Below, in pieces: positions 6,202 to 12,491 of a DNA stretch of 12,491 nucleotides. Origin of the DNA: Christensenella sp. UBA5399 (lineage in GTDB: Bacteria; Bacillota; Clostridia; Christensenellales; Christensenellaceae). The translations under genes were made by a program, and so were the position numbers. The notes under the pieces were generated by a model, which ran no database searches, was not told the DNA's origin, and saw only the letters and a program-made list of their open reading frames with translations. The stretch is from positions 1 to 12,491 of the forward strand of contig DHOD01000027.1 in assembly GCA_002407725.1 (NCBI GenBank). The letters are read 5' to 3'. Position 1 is the stretch's first letter, and each line of letters starts with the position of its first letter.

Positions 6202-8166
6202 TCAGTATTCGCTCTTCCTGCCATTCTCATTACCGCCCGCAAGCTTAAACCGGGCCACCAGGTCCTTCATCATTTGCGCCTGGCTGGAAAGCTGTTCGCT
6301 CGCGGCTGCGCTCTGCTCCGCGGTGGCCGAATTGTTTTGTACCACCGTGGATATCTGGTTTATCCCTTCATTGATATACTGCACCGCAGCAGACTGCTCC
6401 TTTGTCCCCTCTGATATCGCAGTAATTTTTTCAACAATTTCATTGGTCCCCTCTACGGCAGCAATCAGCGAATTCGCCGTATCATCCGCAATCCGGGATC
6501 CGTTCTCCACCGCATTGATCGATTTTTCTATCAGCACGGCCGTCTCATTGGACGCCTCCGCGCTTTTGCTTGCCAGGTTGCGTACCTCGTCGGCCACCAC
6601 AGCAAACCCTTTGCCTGCCTCGCCTGCACGCGCGGCCTCTACGGCGGCATTCAGCGCCAGTATATTTGTCTGGAATGCGATATCCTCAATTGTCTTGATT
6701 ATTTTCCCAATTTCATGTGAACTTGTGCTGATTTCCTGCATAGCGCCTATCATCTGCTGCATTTTTTCATTGCTGGCCAGCATCTCTGCGCCCACAGTCT
6801 CCACCTTCTCGCCCACAGAAACCGCATTTTCGGCATTTTCATTGATCCCAACCGCCGCCTGGCTTAATGTATCGGCCAGTTCCTGTACGGTAGCGGCCTG
6901 CTCTGTCGCGCCCTGTGCCAGTTCCTGCGCCCCACCGGAAACTTGCGACGAGCCTGTCGCCACCTGCCCCGCAGCTTTGTTGATCTCTCCAAATACGTCA
7001 TTGTTATTTTCAACCATCTGTCGAAGCGCCTTGCCAACAACATCCTTATCTGAGGTGACCGCAACACTTACGGTCAAATCCCCTGTCGCTATCTTCCCAA
7101 CTGCGTCTGCCTGCATGCGCATACGGCTGATGATGCGCTCAAACGCCGCCGACAGCTCTACAATTTCCTGCAATTGTGAATGTGCATCCACCGTGACATC
7201 CACCGCGCCCTCGCCCAACTCGTCTGCAATACCTACAATATTTTTGATCGGTGCAGCAATCTTATTGGCAGTCCGCCTGATCAGCAGCGTTGCAATCACG
7301 ACCAGCGCGGCCGCAATCAACGCAGCCTTCCATAAGAAATCAATCAACGCATCCGTTTTCACATCTGTGTATTCGCCTACAAAGAGCATGCCCAGGACAT
7401 CCCCTTCCGCATTTTTCAAAGGCGTATATTTCACAAACGCATCTTTCCCCAGTATCTGCGCCGTGCCTTCATAATCCTGACCGCCCAACACCTGTGCGCT
7501 TACATTTTCGGCCGCCGTTGTGCCTACCGCCCGCGTGCCGTCTTCATTGACCACGGTTGTAGCAAGCCTTTCGTTCCCTAAGAATATTGTAACTTCCGCC
7601 CCCAGCATTTCCTTCATCGAATCTACAAATGCCTCTGTATCCAGCCTGTACCCGGAGGACACCGCACCGATGATATTCCCGTCCGCATCCAACACAGGCG
7701 TGCCGCAGCGTACAGACAGCTTGACCGCGCTTCCCGGCTCCACTGTCGTATATGTTTCACCTTCCAGTGCTTTTATGACGTTCTCCTGCCCTGCAACACT
7801 GTCCCCATAATTATCCGGCTCATGGCTGCGGTAGACCACAACCCCGTCCACATCCGTTATTGTGCAAAAATCGACATCTAAACCAGCCTCCACTGCCTTA
7901 ACGCTACTGGCAACCGCATCCCTGTCGCCCGCCTCCAGCGCCTGCTGAAACGCGTCATCAGATGCAACCATCATGGAATTAAGCTCCGCTCCATCATAGA
8001 GGTTCTCATATTCCGCAGTCAGCACCTTTGAATTTATGTTGATCGTATTGATCAACGTACTATCAAAAAAAGCAGAAAAAATAATGATGGCAGCTACAAG
8101 AATAATCGCTATAGCAGCTACCATAATCGTGATTGTTGGCAACATGATCCGTTTCTTTATACCCAT
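6202..8166 (-). CDS. Methyl-accepting chemotaxis protein with Cache sensor
   Basis: The 654-residue transmembrane chemoreceptor signals to the CheA/CheW complex. TM1 is at about 12-33, followed by an extracellular sensor at about 34-276, TM2 at about 277-296, a HAMP domain at 297-349, a second HAMP-like linker at about 350-395, and a long helical signalling domain. The conserved hairpin tip [20 protein letters not shown] lies at 494-513. The sensor contains repeated Cache-like blocks ([21 protein letters not shown], then [19 protein letters not shown], and later [20 protein letters not shown]). These fit the Cache_3-Cache_2 type, which often binds small carboxylates or other metabolites. There is no C-terminal NWETF-type CheR tether; the protein ends in a charged [10 protein letters not shown] tail. 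The start CAT at 8164-8166 has a GGGGAGT ribosome binding site at 8173-8179 on the minus strand. The gene is a single unit with its own promoter and implies a motile host. The ligand is unknown. Confidence 0.95.
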   Translation of the reverse strand: MGIKKRIMLPTITIMVAAIAIILVAAIIIFSAFFDSTLINTININSKVLTAEYENLYDGAELNSMMVASDDAFQQALEAGDRDAVASSVKAVEAGLDVDFCTITDVDGVVVYRSHEPDNYGDSVAGQENVIKALEGETYTTVEPGSAVKLSVRCGTPVLDADGNIIGAVSSGYRLDTEAFVDSMKEMLGAEVTIFLGNERLATTVVNEDGTRAVGTTAAENVSAQVLGGQDYEGTAQILGKDAFVKYTPLKNAEGDVLGMLFVGEYTDVKTDALIDFLWKAALIAAALVVIATLLIRRTANKIAAPIKNIVGIADELGEGAVDVTVDAHSQLQEIVELSAAFERIISRMRMQADAVGKIATGDLTVSVAVTSDKDVVGKALRQMVENNNDVFGEINKAAGQVATGSSQVSGGAQELAQGATEQAATVQELADTLSQAAVGINENAENAVSVGEKVETVGAEMLASNEKMQQMIGAMQEISTSSHEIGKIIKTIEDIAFQTNILALNAAVEAARAGEAGKGFAVVADEVRNLASKSAEASNETAVLIEKSINAVENGSRIADDTANSLIAAVEGTNEIVEKITAISEGTKEQSAAVQYINEGINQISTVVQNNSATAEQSAAASEQLSSQAQMMKDLVARFKLAGGNENGRKSEY

Positions 8167-8226
8167 AATTTTACTCCCCAGTCTATATGATACAGAAAAA
8201 TGAAGAATTAGTAAGAATTCTGCTAT

Positions 8227-8255
8227 ATAATAGCATATTTAATGCAATAATTCAA
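8227..8255 (-). promoter_or_regulatory. Promoter of the chemoreceptor gene
   Basis: On the minus strand TTGAAT (8250-8255) and TATTAT (8227-8232) are 17 bases apart, about 60 bases upstream of the chemoreceptor start. The -10 lies in a GCTAT-ATA-ATAGC inverted repeat (8222-8234) that could be an operator. I saw no motility-sigma (FliA-type) promoter, so housekeeping expression is the simplest reading. Confidence 0.6.
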
Positions 8256-8325
8256 TATTTCCCCATGTTTTTTTCCAACTGTACAAGTATTAAAGGTTTT
8301 CCATGTTTATATTCCTTTTATTTTA

Positions 8326-8477
<152 letters not shown>

Positions 8478-8560
8478 TTTACTGATACGGCTCCTGCAAT
8501 GCAGCGCGGTGATTTTGCCCGCATTCGTAATGGATGCCATTCCCATTGCGGATTAGTATT

Positions 8561-8634
8561 AGGCTCGTGGTGTAATGGTAACACACAAGACTTTGACTCT
8601 TGCGTTTCTGGTTCGAGCCCAGGCGAGCCTGCCA
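8561..8634 (+). tRNA. tRNA-Gln (TTG)
   Basis: The acceptor AGGCTCG pairs perfectly with CGAGCCT, and the D stem is GTGT/ACAC. The anticodon stem CAAGA/TCTTG encloses CTTTGAC with anticodon TTG at 8593-8595. The T loop is TTCGAGC, the discriminator is G73 (8631) and CCA is encoded at 8632-8634. The 83 bases separating it from tRNA-His show no other feature. Confidence 0.97.
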
Positions 8635-8644
8635 AAAAATACCC

Positions 8645-8673
8645 TGTACATTTTTTTTGTACTGTGATATAAT
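8645..8673 (+). promoter_or_regulatory. Candidate promoter for tRNA-Lys
   Basis: TGTACA at 8645-8650 and a perfect TATAAT at 8668-8673 are 17 bases apart, 18 bases before tRNA-Lys. GTACA (8646-8650) and TGTAC (8658-8662) also form a short inverted repeat around a T run. The T run might weakly terminate the upstream transcript or bind a regulator. tRNA-Lys may thus be transcribed both from here and from the cluster promoter. Confidence 0.55.
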
Positions 8674-8691
8674 ATCGTTCGTGTCAAAAAT

Positions 8692-8767
8692 GACCCGCTA
8701 GCTCAGTTGGTAGAGCATTTGACTTTTAATCAAAGGGTCCGGCGTTCGAATCGCCGGCGGGTCACCA
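8692..8767 (+). tRNA. tRNA-Lys (TTT)
   Basis: The acceptor GACCCGC pairs with GCGGGTC, and the D arm contains AGCTCAGTTGGTAGAGC. The anticodon stem TTTGA/TCAAA encloses CTTTTAA with anticodon TTT at 8725-8727. The T arm is CCGGCGTTCGAATCGCCGG, the discriminator is A73 (8764) and CCA is encoded at 8765-8767. It is the last bacterial gene before the prophage, so its 3' end is a candidate integration target. Confidence 0.97.
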
Positions 8768-8769
8768 GC

Positions 8770-8794
8770 AAAATCCGCTCACAGGGCGGGTTTT
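8770..8794 (+). terminator. Intrinsic terminator of the tRNA cluster
   Basis: AAAATCCGC (8770-8778) pairs with GCGGGTTTT (8786-8794) with one T-G pair around a seven-base loop, and the right arm runs into TTTTTCTT. It sits three bases after tRNA-Lys. Confidence 0.85.
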
Positions 8795-8847
8795 TCTTAT
8801 GTCTGCACATTCAAATATTTCTCTTGATTTCGCGAGATTCGGTGCCG

Positions 8848-8867
8848 GTAATACCCGCGTAATACCC
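8848..8867 (+). repeat. Tandem GTAATACCC repeats near the prophage boundary
   Basis: GTAATACCC occurs at 8848-8856 and again at 8859-8867, an 11-base period of about one helical turn. It lies in the otherwise empty gap (8800-8880) separating the tRNA-Lys terminator from the phage terminator. Short direct repeats at this position resemble arm-type binding sites of tyrosine integrases, which is an inference from position. The preceding TCTCTTGATTTCGCGAGA also contains a TCTC/GAGA inverted repeat. Confidence 0.4.
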
Positions 8868-8882
8868 AAACTTCGCATAGAA

Positions 8883-8908
8883 AATAGGCCGCTTTAGAGC
8901 GACCTATT
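8883..8908 (-). terminator. Terminator of the phage late operon
   Basis: AATAGGCCGCT (8883-8893) and AGCGACCTATT (8898-8908) form an 11-bp stem with one mismatch around a four-base loop. Read on the minus strand it follows the last phage gene by a few bases and continues into TTCTATGCG. Symmetric A/T flanks allow it to act in both directions. Confidence 0.75.
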
Positions 8909-8910
8909 TA

Positions 8911-9129
8911 TCATTTTATACAATCCAGTCTTTTGTGCGCGGATTTCACATCGCGTTCGACCACAGCCATGCGTTCTACAACTTCGTTGTGCTTCTCCAC
9001 CTTTTTTTCCAGCCGCTCGATCCTGTAAACCGTCAGCCTAGACGACAAAACAATGCTCACTATTGTGGCGATCCCGGTCACCACCGATGTAATAATCGCA
9101 ACCAGCACGCCCTCAGGTATCGGCCCCAT
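8911..9129 (-). CDS. XhlA-like phage membrane/coiled-coil protein
   Basis: The 72-residue product has a single hydrophobic helix at about 7-29 followed by a heptad-like coiled coil (YRIERLEKKVEKHNEVVERM, then VERDVKSAHKRLD). Such small proteins sit beside holins in Firmicutes prophages and resemble the haemolysin XhlA group, where they assist lysis or anchor at the membrane. The frame is open to 9183, but the start at ATG 9127-9129 is chosen. It has a strong GAGGAGGG ribosome binding site at 9138-9145 on the minus strand, and it puts the helix near the N-terminus. The gene overlaps the end of the holin gene by 17 bases in another frame, as tightly packed lysis genes often do. It could itself act as a holin or antiholin. 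Confidence 0.75.
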   Translation of the reverse strand: MGPIPEGVLVAIITSVVTGIATIVSIVLSSRLTVYRIERLEKKVEKHNEVVERMAVVERDVKSAHKRLDCIK

Positions 9130-9403
9130 TATCGTTGCCCTCCTCTGCTGTTTTCCCTTTAAATAGCTGCTTCCCAAACTCAAACGCGCCCACGGCCATC
9201 AGCCCCGACGCAATGCCGCCGACAAGGATTTCTATATCCCACGCCCAGGCATTCATCCAGCTGTTTAAAACGATCCCCAGCACGGCCAGTATCAGCGGGA
9301 TGTACCTGTTCGGCAGCGCCGTGAACGTGTGCTTCAGTATGAAGCCAACCCCTACGCAAACCGCCATCACGATTAATATTATGTATTGCTCCAATATCTC
9401 CAT
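9113..9403 (-). CDS. Phage holin
   Basis: The 96-residue product begins MEILEQYIILIVMAV. It has three likely membrane helices at about 6-24, 32-52 and 56-76, followed by a hydrophilic, charged C-terminus (GKTAEEGNDNGADT). The pattern YIPLILAVLGIVLN followed by GGIASGLMAVGAFEFGKQL matches the phage_holin_5-type holins of Firmicutes siphophages. These collect in the membrane and open it at lysis time so that the endolysin reaches the wall. ATG 9401-9403 is chosen over the upstream in-frame ATG at 9439. A GGGGG ribosome binding site lies just upstream, overlapping the endolysin stop region, and the gene then starts five bases after the endolysin stop. Confidence 0.85.
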   Translation of the reverse strand: MEILEQYIILIVMAVCVGVGFILKHTFTALPNRYIPLILAVLGIVLNSWMNAWAWDIEILVGGIASGLMAVGAFEFGKQLFKGKTAEEGNDNGADT

Positions 9404-9408
9404 ATCAC

Positions 9409-10191
9409 TTACCCCCATTTTCCGCCGAAGGATTCCCATGTCTTTTGACCGATCTTCCCGTCTACCTTCAGCCCCTTTACTTCCTGGTATTTTTCAACCG
9501 CCTCTTTGGTCGCCCCGCCGAAAACACCGTCCGCACCCGTCGATCCCACACCGCATTTCGCATTGATAAGAAATCGCTGCGCCTGCTGCACGTCGTCGCC
9601 TCTCATGTATGGCGTGGACAACTTCAATGTTCGGCTAAGTCCCGGCCTGCTTGTCGGTGCTGGCTCCGGCGTCGGCTCATCGGGAACACTCCCCGCAAAG
9701 AATCTATCCGGCCTGCCATATGCGTTCCAGTAGCTTGTACCGCTGGCGTTCAGGGCCCTTTTTACAACGCCCTCGTCCCTGCCTTTCGCCTCAATCACAT
9801 TCAACGAATCATCAACCACAACGCCCACATGGTAAGCATTCCCGTTGCTTACCCGAAACACAAAATCGCCTTTTTTGATGCCCTCCCGGCCGCCGATCTT
9901 CGTGCAAAGGTTCCGCAGGCCATTCGCCGTCGTGTCGTACCCCAGCAACCCCTCTTTCATGAGCCAATACACAATAAGCCCCGAGCAATCGAACAGCCGC
10001 GCCACATCGCCGTCCCCCGCCGCAACAACCTTGTTTTTCTGCGCGATCGCCCTGTTTGCATTGCCGGTGCTGGTCTCCATGTTCCTGATTTTTGAATCGG
10101 ACGTGGTTTTCAGCATTTCGCCTTGCCCGCCCCACACATAGATCGAGTGGTTACCCACCTGTTCCTCCAAATACTTAATAAAATTTAACAT
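9409..10191 (-). CDS. Endolysin: NlpC/P60 peptidase plus peptidoglycan-binding domain
   Basis: The 260-residue lysin has an N-terminal NlpC/P60 cysteine peptidase (about 1-165): YVWGGQG at 18-24, catalytic C69 in FDCSGLIVYWL, H121 in AYHVGVVVD, and E134 at the usual third-residue region. A proline-rich linker follows (about 170-183, DEPTPEPAPTSRP). Last is a PG_binding_1 domain (about 188-260) with RGDDVQQAQRFL, DGVFGGATKEAVEKYQ and DGKIGQKTWESF. Such enzymes cut stem peptides, typically after D-glutamate, and would lyse the host once the holin opens the membrane. There is no signal peptide, consistent with holin-dependent export. ATG 10189-10191 has GGAGG at 10199-10203 on the minus strand; the open frame further upstream lies over the end of the tail gene and is not family-like. 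The gene follows the tail gene by 19 bases. Confidence 0.92.
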   Translation of the reverse strand: MLNFIKYLEEQVGNHSIYVWGGQGEMLKTTSDSKIRNMETSTGNANRAIAQKNKVVAAGDGDVARLFDCSGLIVYWLMKEGLLGYDTTANGLRNLCTKIGGREGIKKGDFVFRVSNGNAYHVGVVVDDSLNVIEAKGRDEGVVKRALNASGTSYWNAYGRPDRFFAGSVPDEPTPEPAPTSRPGLSRTLKLSTPYMRGDDVQQAQRFLINAKCGVGSTGADGVFGGATKEAVEKYQEVKGLKVDGKIGQKTWESFGGKWG

Positions 10192-10210
10192 CCCTATTCC
10201 TCCTTTTTTA

Positions 10211-11425
10211 TTACCACTGTATATCAAATTCGAAGCTCCATATATTACCAACATTATTAAGTCCGTCACTTTGAGGCCAACCACCCGCCGAACCCGCGCT
10301 TGCGTAAATTCTACCGGGTGCGCCCCATAATATATCGTCAGTGCCCCGTTTAAAATTTATTACAGACATAAAACCCGACTCGTATAAAGTTGGCGTATAA
10401 GAATTTCCTGTATTTGTACCAGCAACCTTGACATCTAATGGCACATAACTAGCCTGAGTGGTCACTCTACCATCAGTTAAGGCTACTTGTGTTTTTAATG
10501 TAGAAAACAGATCAATCATTTTTGTAATATTAAGCCCGTAATTGAATGCGGAACTAGACGGACTTGTATTTGTTACAACGCGCAATTTACATACCGCTGT
10601 TGCATGAGTTTGAAAAATAGTAAGCTTAATAACGCCCACACCAGTCATATTGTTGTACGCACTACCCATTATCCCTGAAGTGTTTCCTAGAATTAGTGTC
10701 TGTATTTTGGGATAATCGGCAGGCGCGCCCTCGGCTATGGGTCTCCCATATACATCAACAACCTCATTTGCCGCATTCTTGGCTTGCACTGCGCCACTGC
10801 TTTTCACAATCATTCTGTCGTAGGTAGTATCCTGCGCCTCTGGAGAATTCAAGGTCTTCAACGCGCCCCACACCTGCGTCACCGTCAGGTCTTGCGGCGC
10901 ACCTGCGGTAGTGATCCGCCCTTTGATAGTATTGGCCGCCATGTTCGCCATCTTTGCGTTTGTTATGGCCCCGCTTGCCACAGTCGCCAAAGCCGTCGAG
11001 CTGTTCACTGCTAAATCACCGCCGCTTTTGATGCCGCCCAACACCGATGTCGTCGCAATATTCACCGGCCCCGGTATCCCCTGCGCGCCCGTATCGCCTT
11101 TGTCGCCTTTGTCGCCTTTAGCTCCTGTTGCGCCTGTCGGCCCTACCGCTCCAGTGTCGCCCTTCGGCCCTGTGTTCCCCTGGTTTCCTTTTGGCCCCTG
11201 CGGCCCTTGGATTCCCTGGCTGCCCTGGGGCCCCTGCTCACCGGGCTCCCCTTGCGCTCCCTGTGGGCCCTGCATACTCCCGATGTCCGTCCATTGTCCT
11301 GTGTCCACATCCCACAGATACACCGTATTGTTTGTCGCCGAGCCCACCGCATACGCGTCTCCCGCGCTTCCCGTGGTGTGTTCCGCCCGGAGTGCTTCTA
11401 TTGTCAGGTAGCGCCCAAGAATCAC
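10211..11425 (-). CDS. Collagen-like phage tail/receptor-binding protein, C-terminal part of a frameshifted gene
   Basis: This is the downstream portion of a gene whose N-terminal part is encoded at 11581-12237. GTG 11423-11425 is only the first start-like codon. The frame stays open back to about 11604, and that stretch is continuous Gly-X-Y, so the part given here was very probably not a separate gene. In order it encodes a small module ([19 protein letters not shown], then GQWTDIG) common in phage fibres, a second collagen-like block (about 11273-11066; [16 protein letters not shown] onward), a linker ([13 protein letters not shown], then [17 protein letters not shown]), and a C-terminal domain of about 190 residues that I do not recognise. 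By position and architecture it is the host-binding tip. The C-terminal domain is notably AT-rich (10501-10620 has 42 G or C of 120), unlike the collagen block (44 of 60 at 11221-11280). Confidence 0.75.
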   Translation of the reverse strand: MILGRYLTIEALRAEHTTGSAGDAYAVGSATNNTVYLWDVDTGQWTDIGSMQGPQGAQGEPGEQGPQGSQGIQGPQGPKGNQGNTGPKGDTGAVGPTGATGAKGDKGDKGDTGAQGIPGPVNIATTSVLGGIKSGGDLAVNSSTALATVASGAITNAKMANMAANTIKGRITTAGAPQDLTVTQVWGALKTLNSPEAQDTTYDRMIVKSSGAVQAKNAANEVVDVYGRPIAEGAPADYPKIQTLILGNTSGIMGSAYNNMTGVGVIKLTIFQTHATAVCKLRVVTNTSPSSSAFNYGLNITKMIDLFSTLKTQVALTDGRVTTQASYVPLDVKVAGTNTGNSYTPTLYESGFMSVINFKRGTDDILWGAPGRIYASAGSAGGWPQSDGLNNVGNIWSFEFDIQW

Positions 11426-11580
11426 AAAGGAGGTTCCGTCTTTTTCAGCGTCCCCTTTGTCCCCCTTGTCGCCTTTCAGCCCTTGTATACCCTGCGCGCC
11501 CCGTTCACCCTGGGGGCCTTGTGCGCCTTGCTCTCCCTGCGGCCCTTGTGGCCCTTGTATGCCCTGATCGCCCTGTGATC

Positions 11581-12237
11581 CTACCGGCCCCTGTTCGCCT
11601 TTTTCGCAGTGTCACCTTTCTCGCCGCGAAGGCCCCGTTCACCTTGCGGCCCCTGTATTCCCTGATCACCTTTTTCGCCTTGGCTGCCTTGGTCGCCTTT
11701 TTCGCCTCTGAACGCGCCGCTTTCATAATCGGCCTTCACCTGGTTGTACAGCTCAACCCTGCCCGTTTCCGCGTTTGCCCGGTCACCTTCGGCTGTTTCG
11801 ATGCCGTTCTCCAGCGCTTTCAGCTCGCCCATCGCCTCCACCAGCGCACTAAACTCATTGGTGGATTCCACCGTATCGTCCCCGTAAAGCGTATCGCCCA
11901 CGTTGATCTCAAAATACGGGCTGTACAGCACCGCGCCCCCATCACCATAAATCGTATACTCGCACTTCACGATCCCTGGCGCAAGGAGCGTCTGCTGCGT
12001 CATGACATGCGTGATCACATTCCCCGACACTTCGCAGTCGTTGTACACAATCGTATCATCCGGCTTGATTGCACGCAGTACAACCGTGGCATCGCCGGTA
12101 ATCGTGTATTTCCCCGCGCCATTGTAAAGATACGCCACAATCTCGCGCGATCTTGTGTCGCCTTCCTTCACGTATATAGTCGCCTGATTCCCCGGTTTCC
12201 CAACGTCCAGTTTCACCTCATACCGTACAGTATCCAT
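11581..12237 (-). CDS. BppU-type phage baseplate/tail protein, N-terminal part of a frameshifted gene
   Basis: The product as read has 218 residues. Residues 1 to about 140 match the BppU N-terminal domain, which attaches receptor-binding complexes to siphophage baseplates. Visible hallmarks are VKEGDTRSREIVAYLY, VVLRAIKPDDTIVYND, an LLAPGIVKCEYTIYG strand region and ESTNEFSALVEAM at the end. A short helical linker follows (GELKALENGIETAEGDRANA). From about 11706 a collagen-like Gly-X-Y stretch begins (GEKGDQGSQGEKGDQGIQG). It is broken near 11607, after which nine off-frame residues precede a stop. The start ATG 12235-12237 has GGAGG at 12247-12251 on the minus strand. If translated as it stands it lacks the receptor-binding end; the downstream frame holds that part. 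Confidence 0.8.
   Translation of the reverse strand: MDTVRYEVKLDVGKPGNQATIYVKEGDTRSREIVAYLYNGAGKYTITGDATVVLRAIKPDDTIVYNDCEVSGNVITHVMTQQTLLAPGIVKCEYTIYGDGGAVLYSPYFEINVGDTLYGDDTVESTNEFSALVEAMGELKALENGIETAEGDRANAETGRVELYNQVKADYESGAFRGEKGDQGSQGEKGDQGIQGPQGERGLRGEKGDTAKKANRGR
11600..11612 (-). other. One-base frameshift in the tail fibre gene
   Basis: On the minus strand the first frame reads GGT GAC ACT GCG AAA AAG, which leaves the Gly-X-Y pattern and stops at TAG 11581-11583. Adding one G (ACT GGC GAA AAA GGC GAA CAG) restores perfect Gly-X-Y and joins the open frame that continues to 10211. The lesion is thus a missing base next to 11607, equivalent to a -1 shift. The repaired protein would have 675 residues. 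Confidence 0.85.
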
Positions 12238-12266
12238 AATATCCCGCCTCCAATTTCATTCTATCA

Positions 12267-12301
12267 GCCTGCGCAGGCCCGCATACCCCCCGCCAGGGTA
12301 T
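12267..12301. repeat. Two small inverted repeats ahead of the baseplate gene
   Basis: GCCTGCGCAGGC at 12267-12278 is a perfect 12-base palindrome. ATACCC (12283-12288) and GGGTAT (12296-12301) form a second hairpin that includes the stop codon of the preceding gene. Neither is followed by a T run on the minus strand, so they are more likely mRNA structures or protein sites than terminators. Confidence 0.4.
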
Positions 12302-12491
12302 CAATTTTCCTCCAGCCATTTCGCAAACGTGTCGTACGTGTAATACTGATTTCCCGTTTTATTTACCAGGTCAAGCCCCAGCAACGTATTTTCGATCTGC
12401 CGGGCCGCCACCGAATTACCATTGCTCACTGCATCGATATACAATGGCTTTAGCTTCCGGGTGATACTGTGGCGTGCCCCCCAATCCTTGA
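12301..12491 (-). CDS. Phage protein, C-terminal end (partial, runs off the window)
   Basis: On the minus strand one frame is open from the window edge to TGA at 12301-12303, giving 62 residues that end YYTYDTFAKWLEEN. It starts with KDWGARHSITRKLKPLYIDA. It is hydrophilic, with no membrane segment or cysteine. Its place directly upstream of a BppU-type gene and in the same direction makes a tail or baseplate-associated phage protein likely. I recognise no family from this tail alone. The gene end is 63 bases from the next start, which has its own ribosome binding site. Confidence 0.6.
   Translation of the reverse strand, partial: KDWGARHSITRKLKPLYIDAVSNGNSVAARQIENTLLGLDLVNKTGNQYYTYDTFAKWLEEN

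Larger units (their letters stand above)
8768..12491 (-). mobile_element. Late end of a tailed-phage prophage (partial in this window)
   Basis: Five consecutive minus-strand genes encode tail/baseplate, endolysin, holin and accessory lysis functions in the order typical of Firmicutes siphophages. They end beside a tRNA gene. The bacterial side boundary lies somewhere between the tRNA-Lys terminator and the phage terminator (8795-8882). The rest, including any integrase, lies beyond base 12491. I cannot tell from this end whether the prophage is intact. Confidence 0.8.

Noticed and set aside
6323..7474. A 383-codon plus-strand frame rich in Ser, Ala and Thr
   Set aside because: It is the antisense of the chemoreceptor gene, whose signalling hairpin is unmistakable on the other strand.
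10211..10780. A diversity-generating retroelement target in the tail-fibre C-terminus
   Set aside because: No reverse transcriptase, template repeat or C-type-lectin-like motif is visible in the window.
11600..11612. Programmed -1 ribosomal frameshifting to join the two tail-gene frames
   Set aside because: The shift direction is right, but GCG AAA AAG lacks the A AAA AAG heptamer, and I saw no convincing stimulatory hairpin at the right distance. Loss of one base is simpler.
11066..11706. Short repeated units that could suggest a CRISPR array or minisatellite
   Set aside because: The repeats have a 9-base Gly-X-Y codon period, are imperfect and lie in a coding frame. There are no constant repeats of 25-37 bases with unique spacers.
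11128..12453. A 441-codon plus-strand open frame over the tail gene
   Set aside because: It is the complement of Gly-X-Y and BppU coding sequence, and its Pro/Leu/Cys-rich product is what antisense of collagen codons gives. The minus strand has the domains and the ribosome binding site.

Overview
The window looks like chromosomal DNA of a Gram-positive, clostridia-type bacterium of roughly even base composition. The evidence is strong GGAGG-type ribosome binding sites, TTG use as a start, good TTGACA/TATAAT-like promoters, CCA-encoding tRNA genes and a siphophage-type prophage of Firmicutes style. A Christensenella-like host is my guess from overall feel only and is not demonstrated.

Layout: (a) 1-1253 holds a short possible gene end, a leader with a hairpin, a membrane-anchored glycerophosphodiester phosphodiesterase and a small membrane protein whose ATG overlaps the phosphodiesterase stop. 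(b) 1250-1414 is a 165-bp element with 17-bp terminal inverted repeats and long internal complementarity. It resembles a miniature transposable element, and it supplies the stop codon of the small membrane protein. (c) A consensus promoter right after the element (1419-1447) starts a plus-strand operon, 1502-6199: two half-transporter ABC exporters that form a heterodimer with one degenerate and one canonical ATP site, a six-helix membrane protein resembling ECF-transporter substrate-binding (S) components, and a HAD phosphatase. (d) 6202-8166 (minus) is a Cache-domain methyl-accepting chemotaxis protein with its own promoter. It converges on the HAD gene with two bases between the stop codons. 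(e) 8401-8767 is a tRNA-His, tRNA-Gln, tRNA-Lys cluster with two promoters and a terminator. (f) From just after tRNA-Lys to the window end is the late end of a prophage on the minus strand. In transcription order it holds a partial structural gene, a BppU-type tail/baseplate protein with collagen-like repeats (split by a one-base frameshift), an NlpC/P60 endolysin with a peptidoglycan-binding domain, a holin, an XhlA-like membrane/coiled-coil protein and a terminator.

How the genes work together: the phage block is a host-recognition and lysis module placed at the element's boundary beside a tRNA gene, a usual integration position. Tandem GTAATACCC repeats in the gap may be integrase-binding sites. 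The ABC pair should work as one exporter of unknown substrate, and the membrane protein and HAD phosphatase behind it are probably co-transcribed. I found no CRISPR array, toxin-antitoxin pair or defence system. The items most worth checking are the 165-bp inverted-repeat element, the frameshifted tail fibre with its AT-rich C-terminal domain, and the prophage/tRNA-Lys junction.
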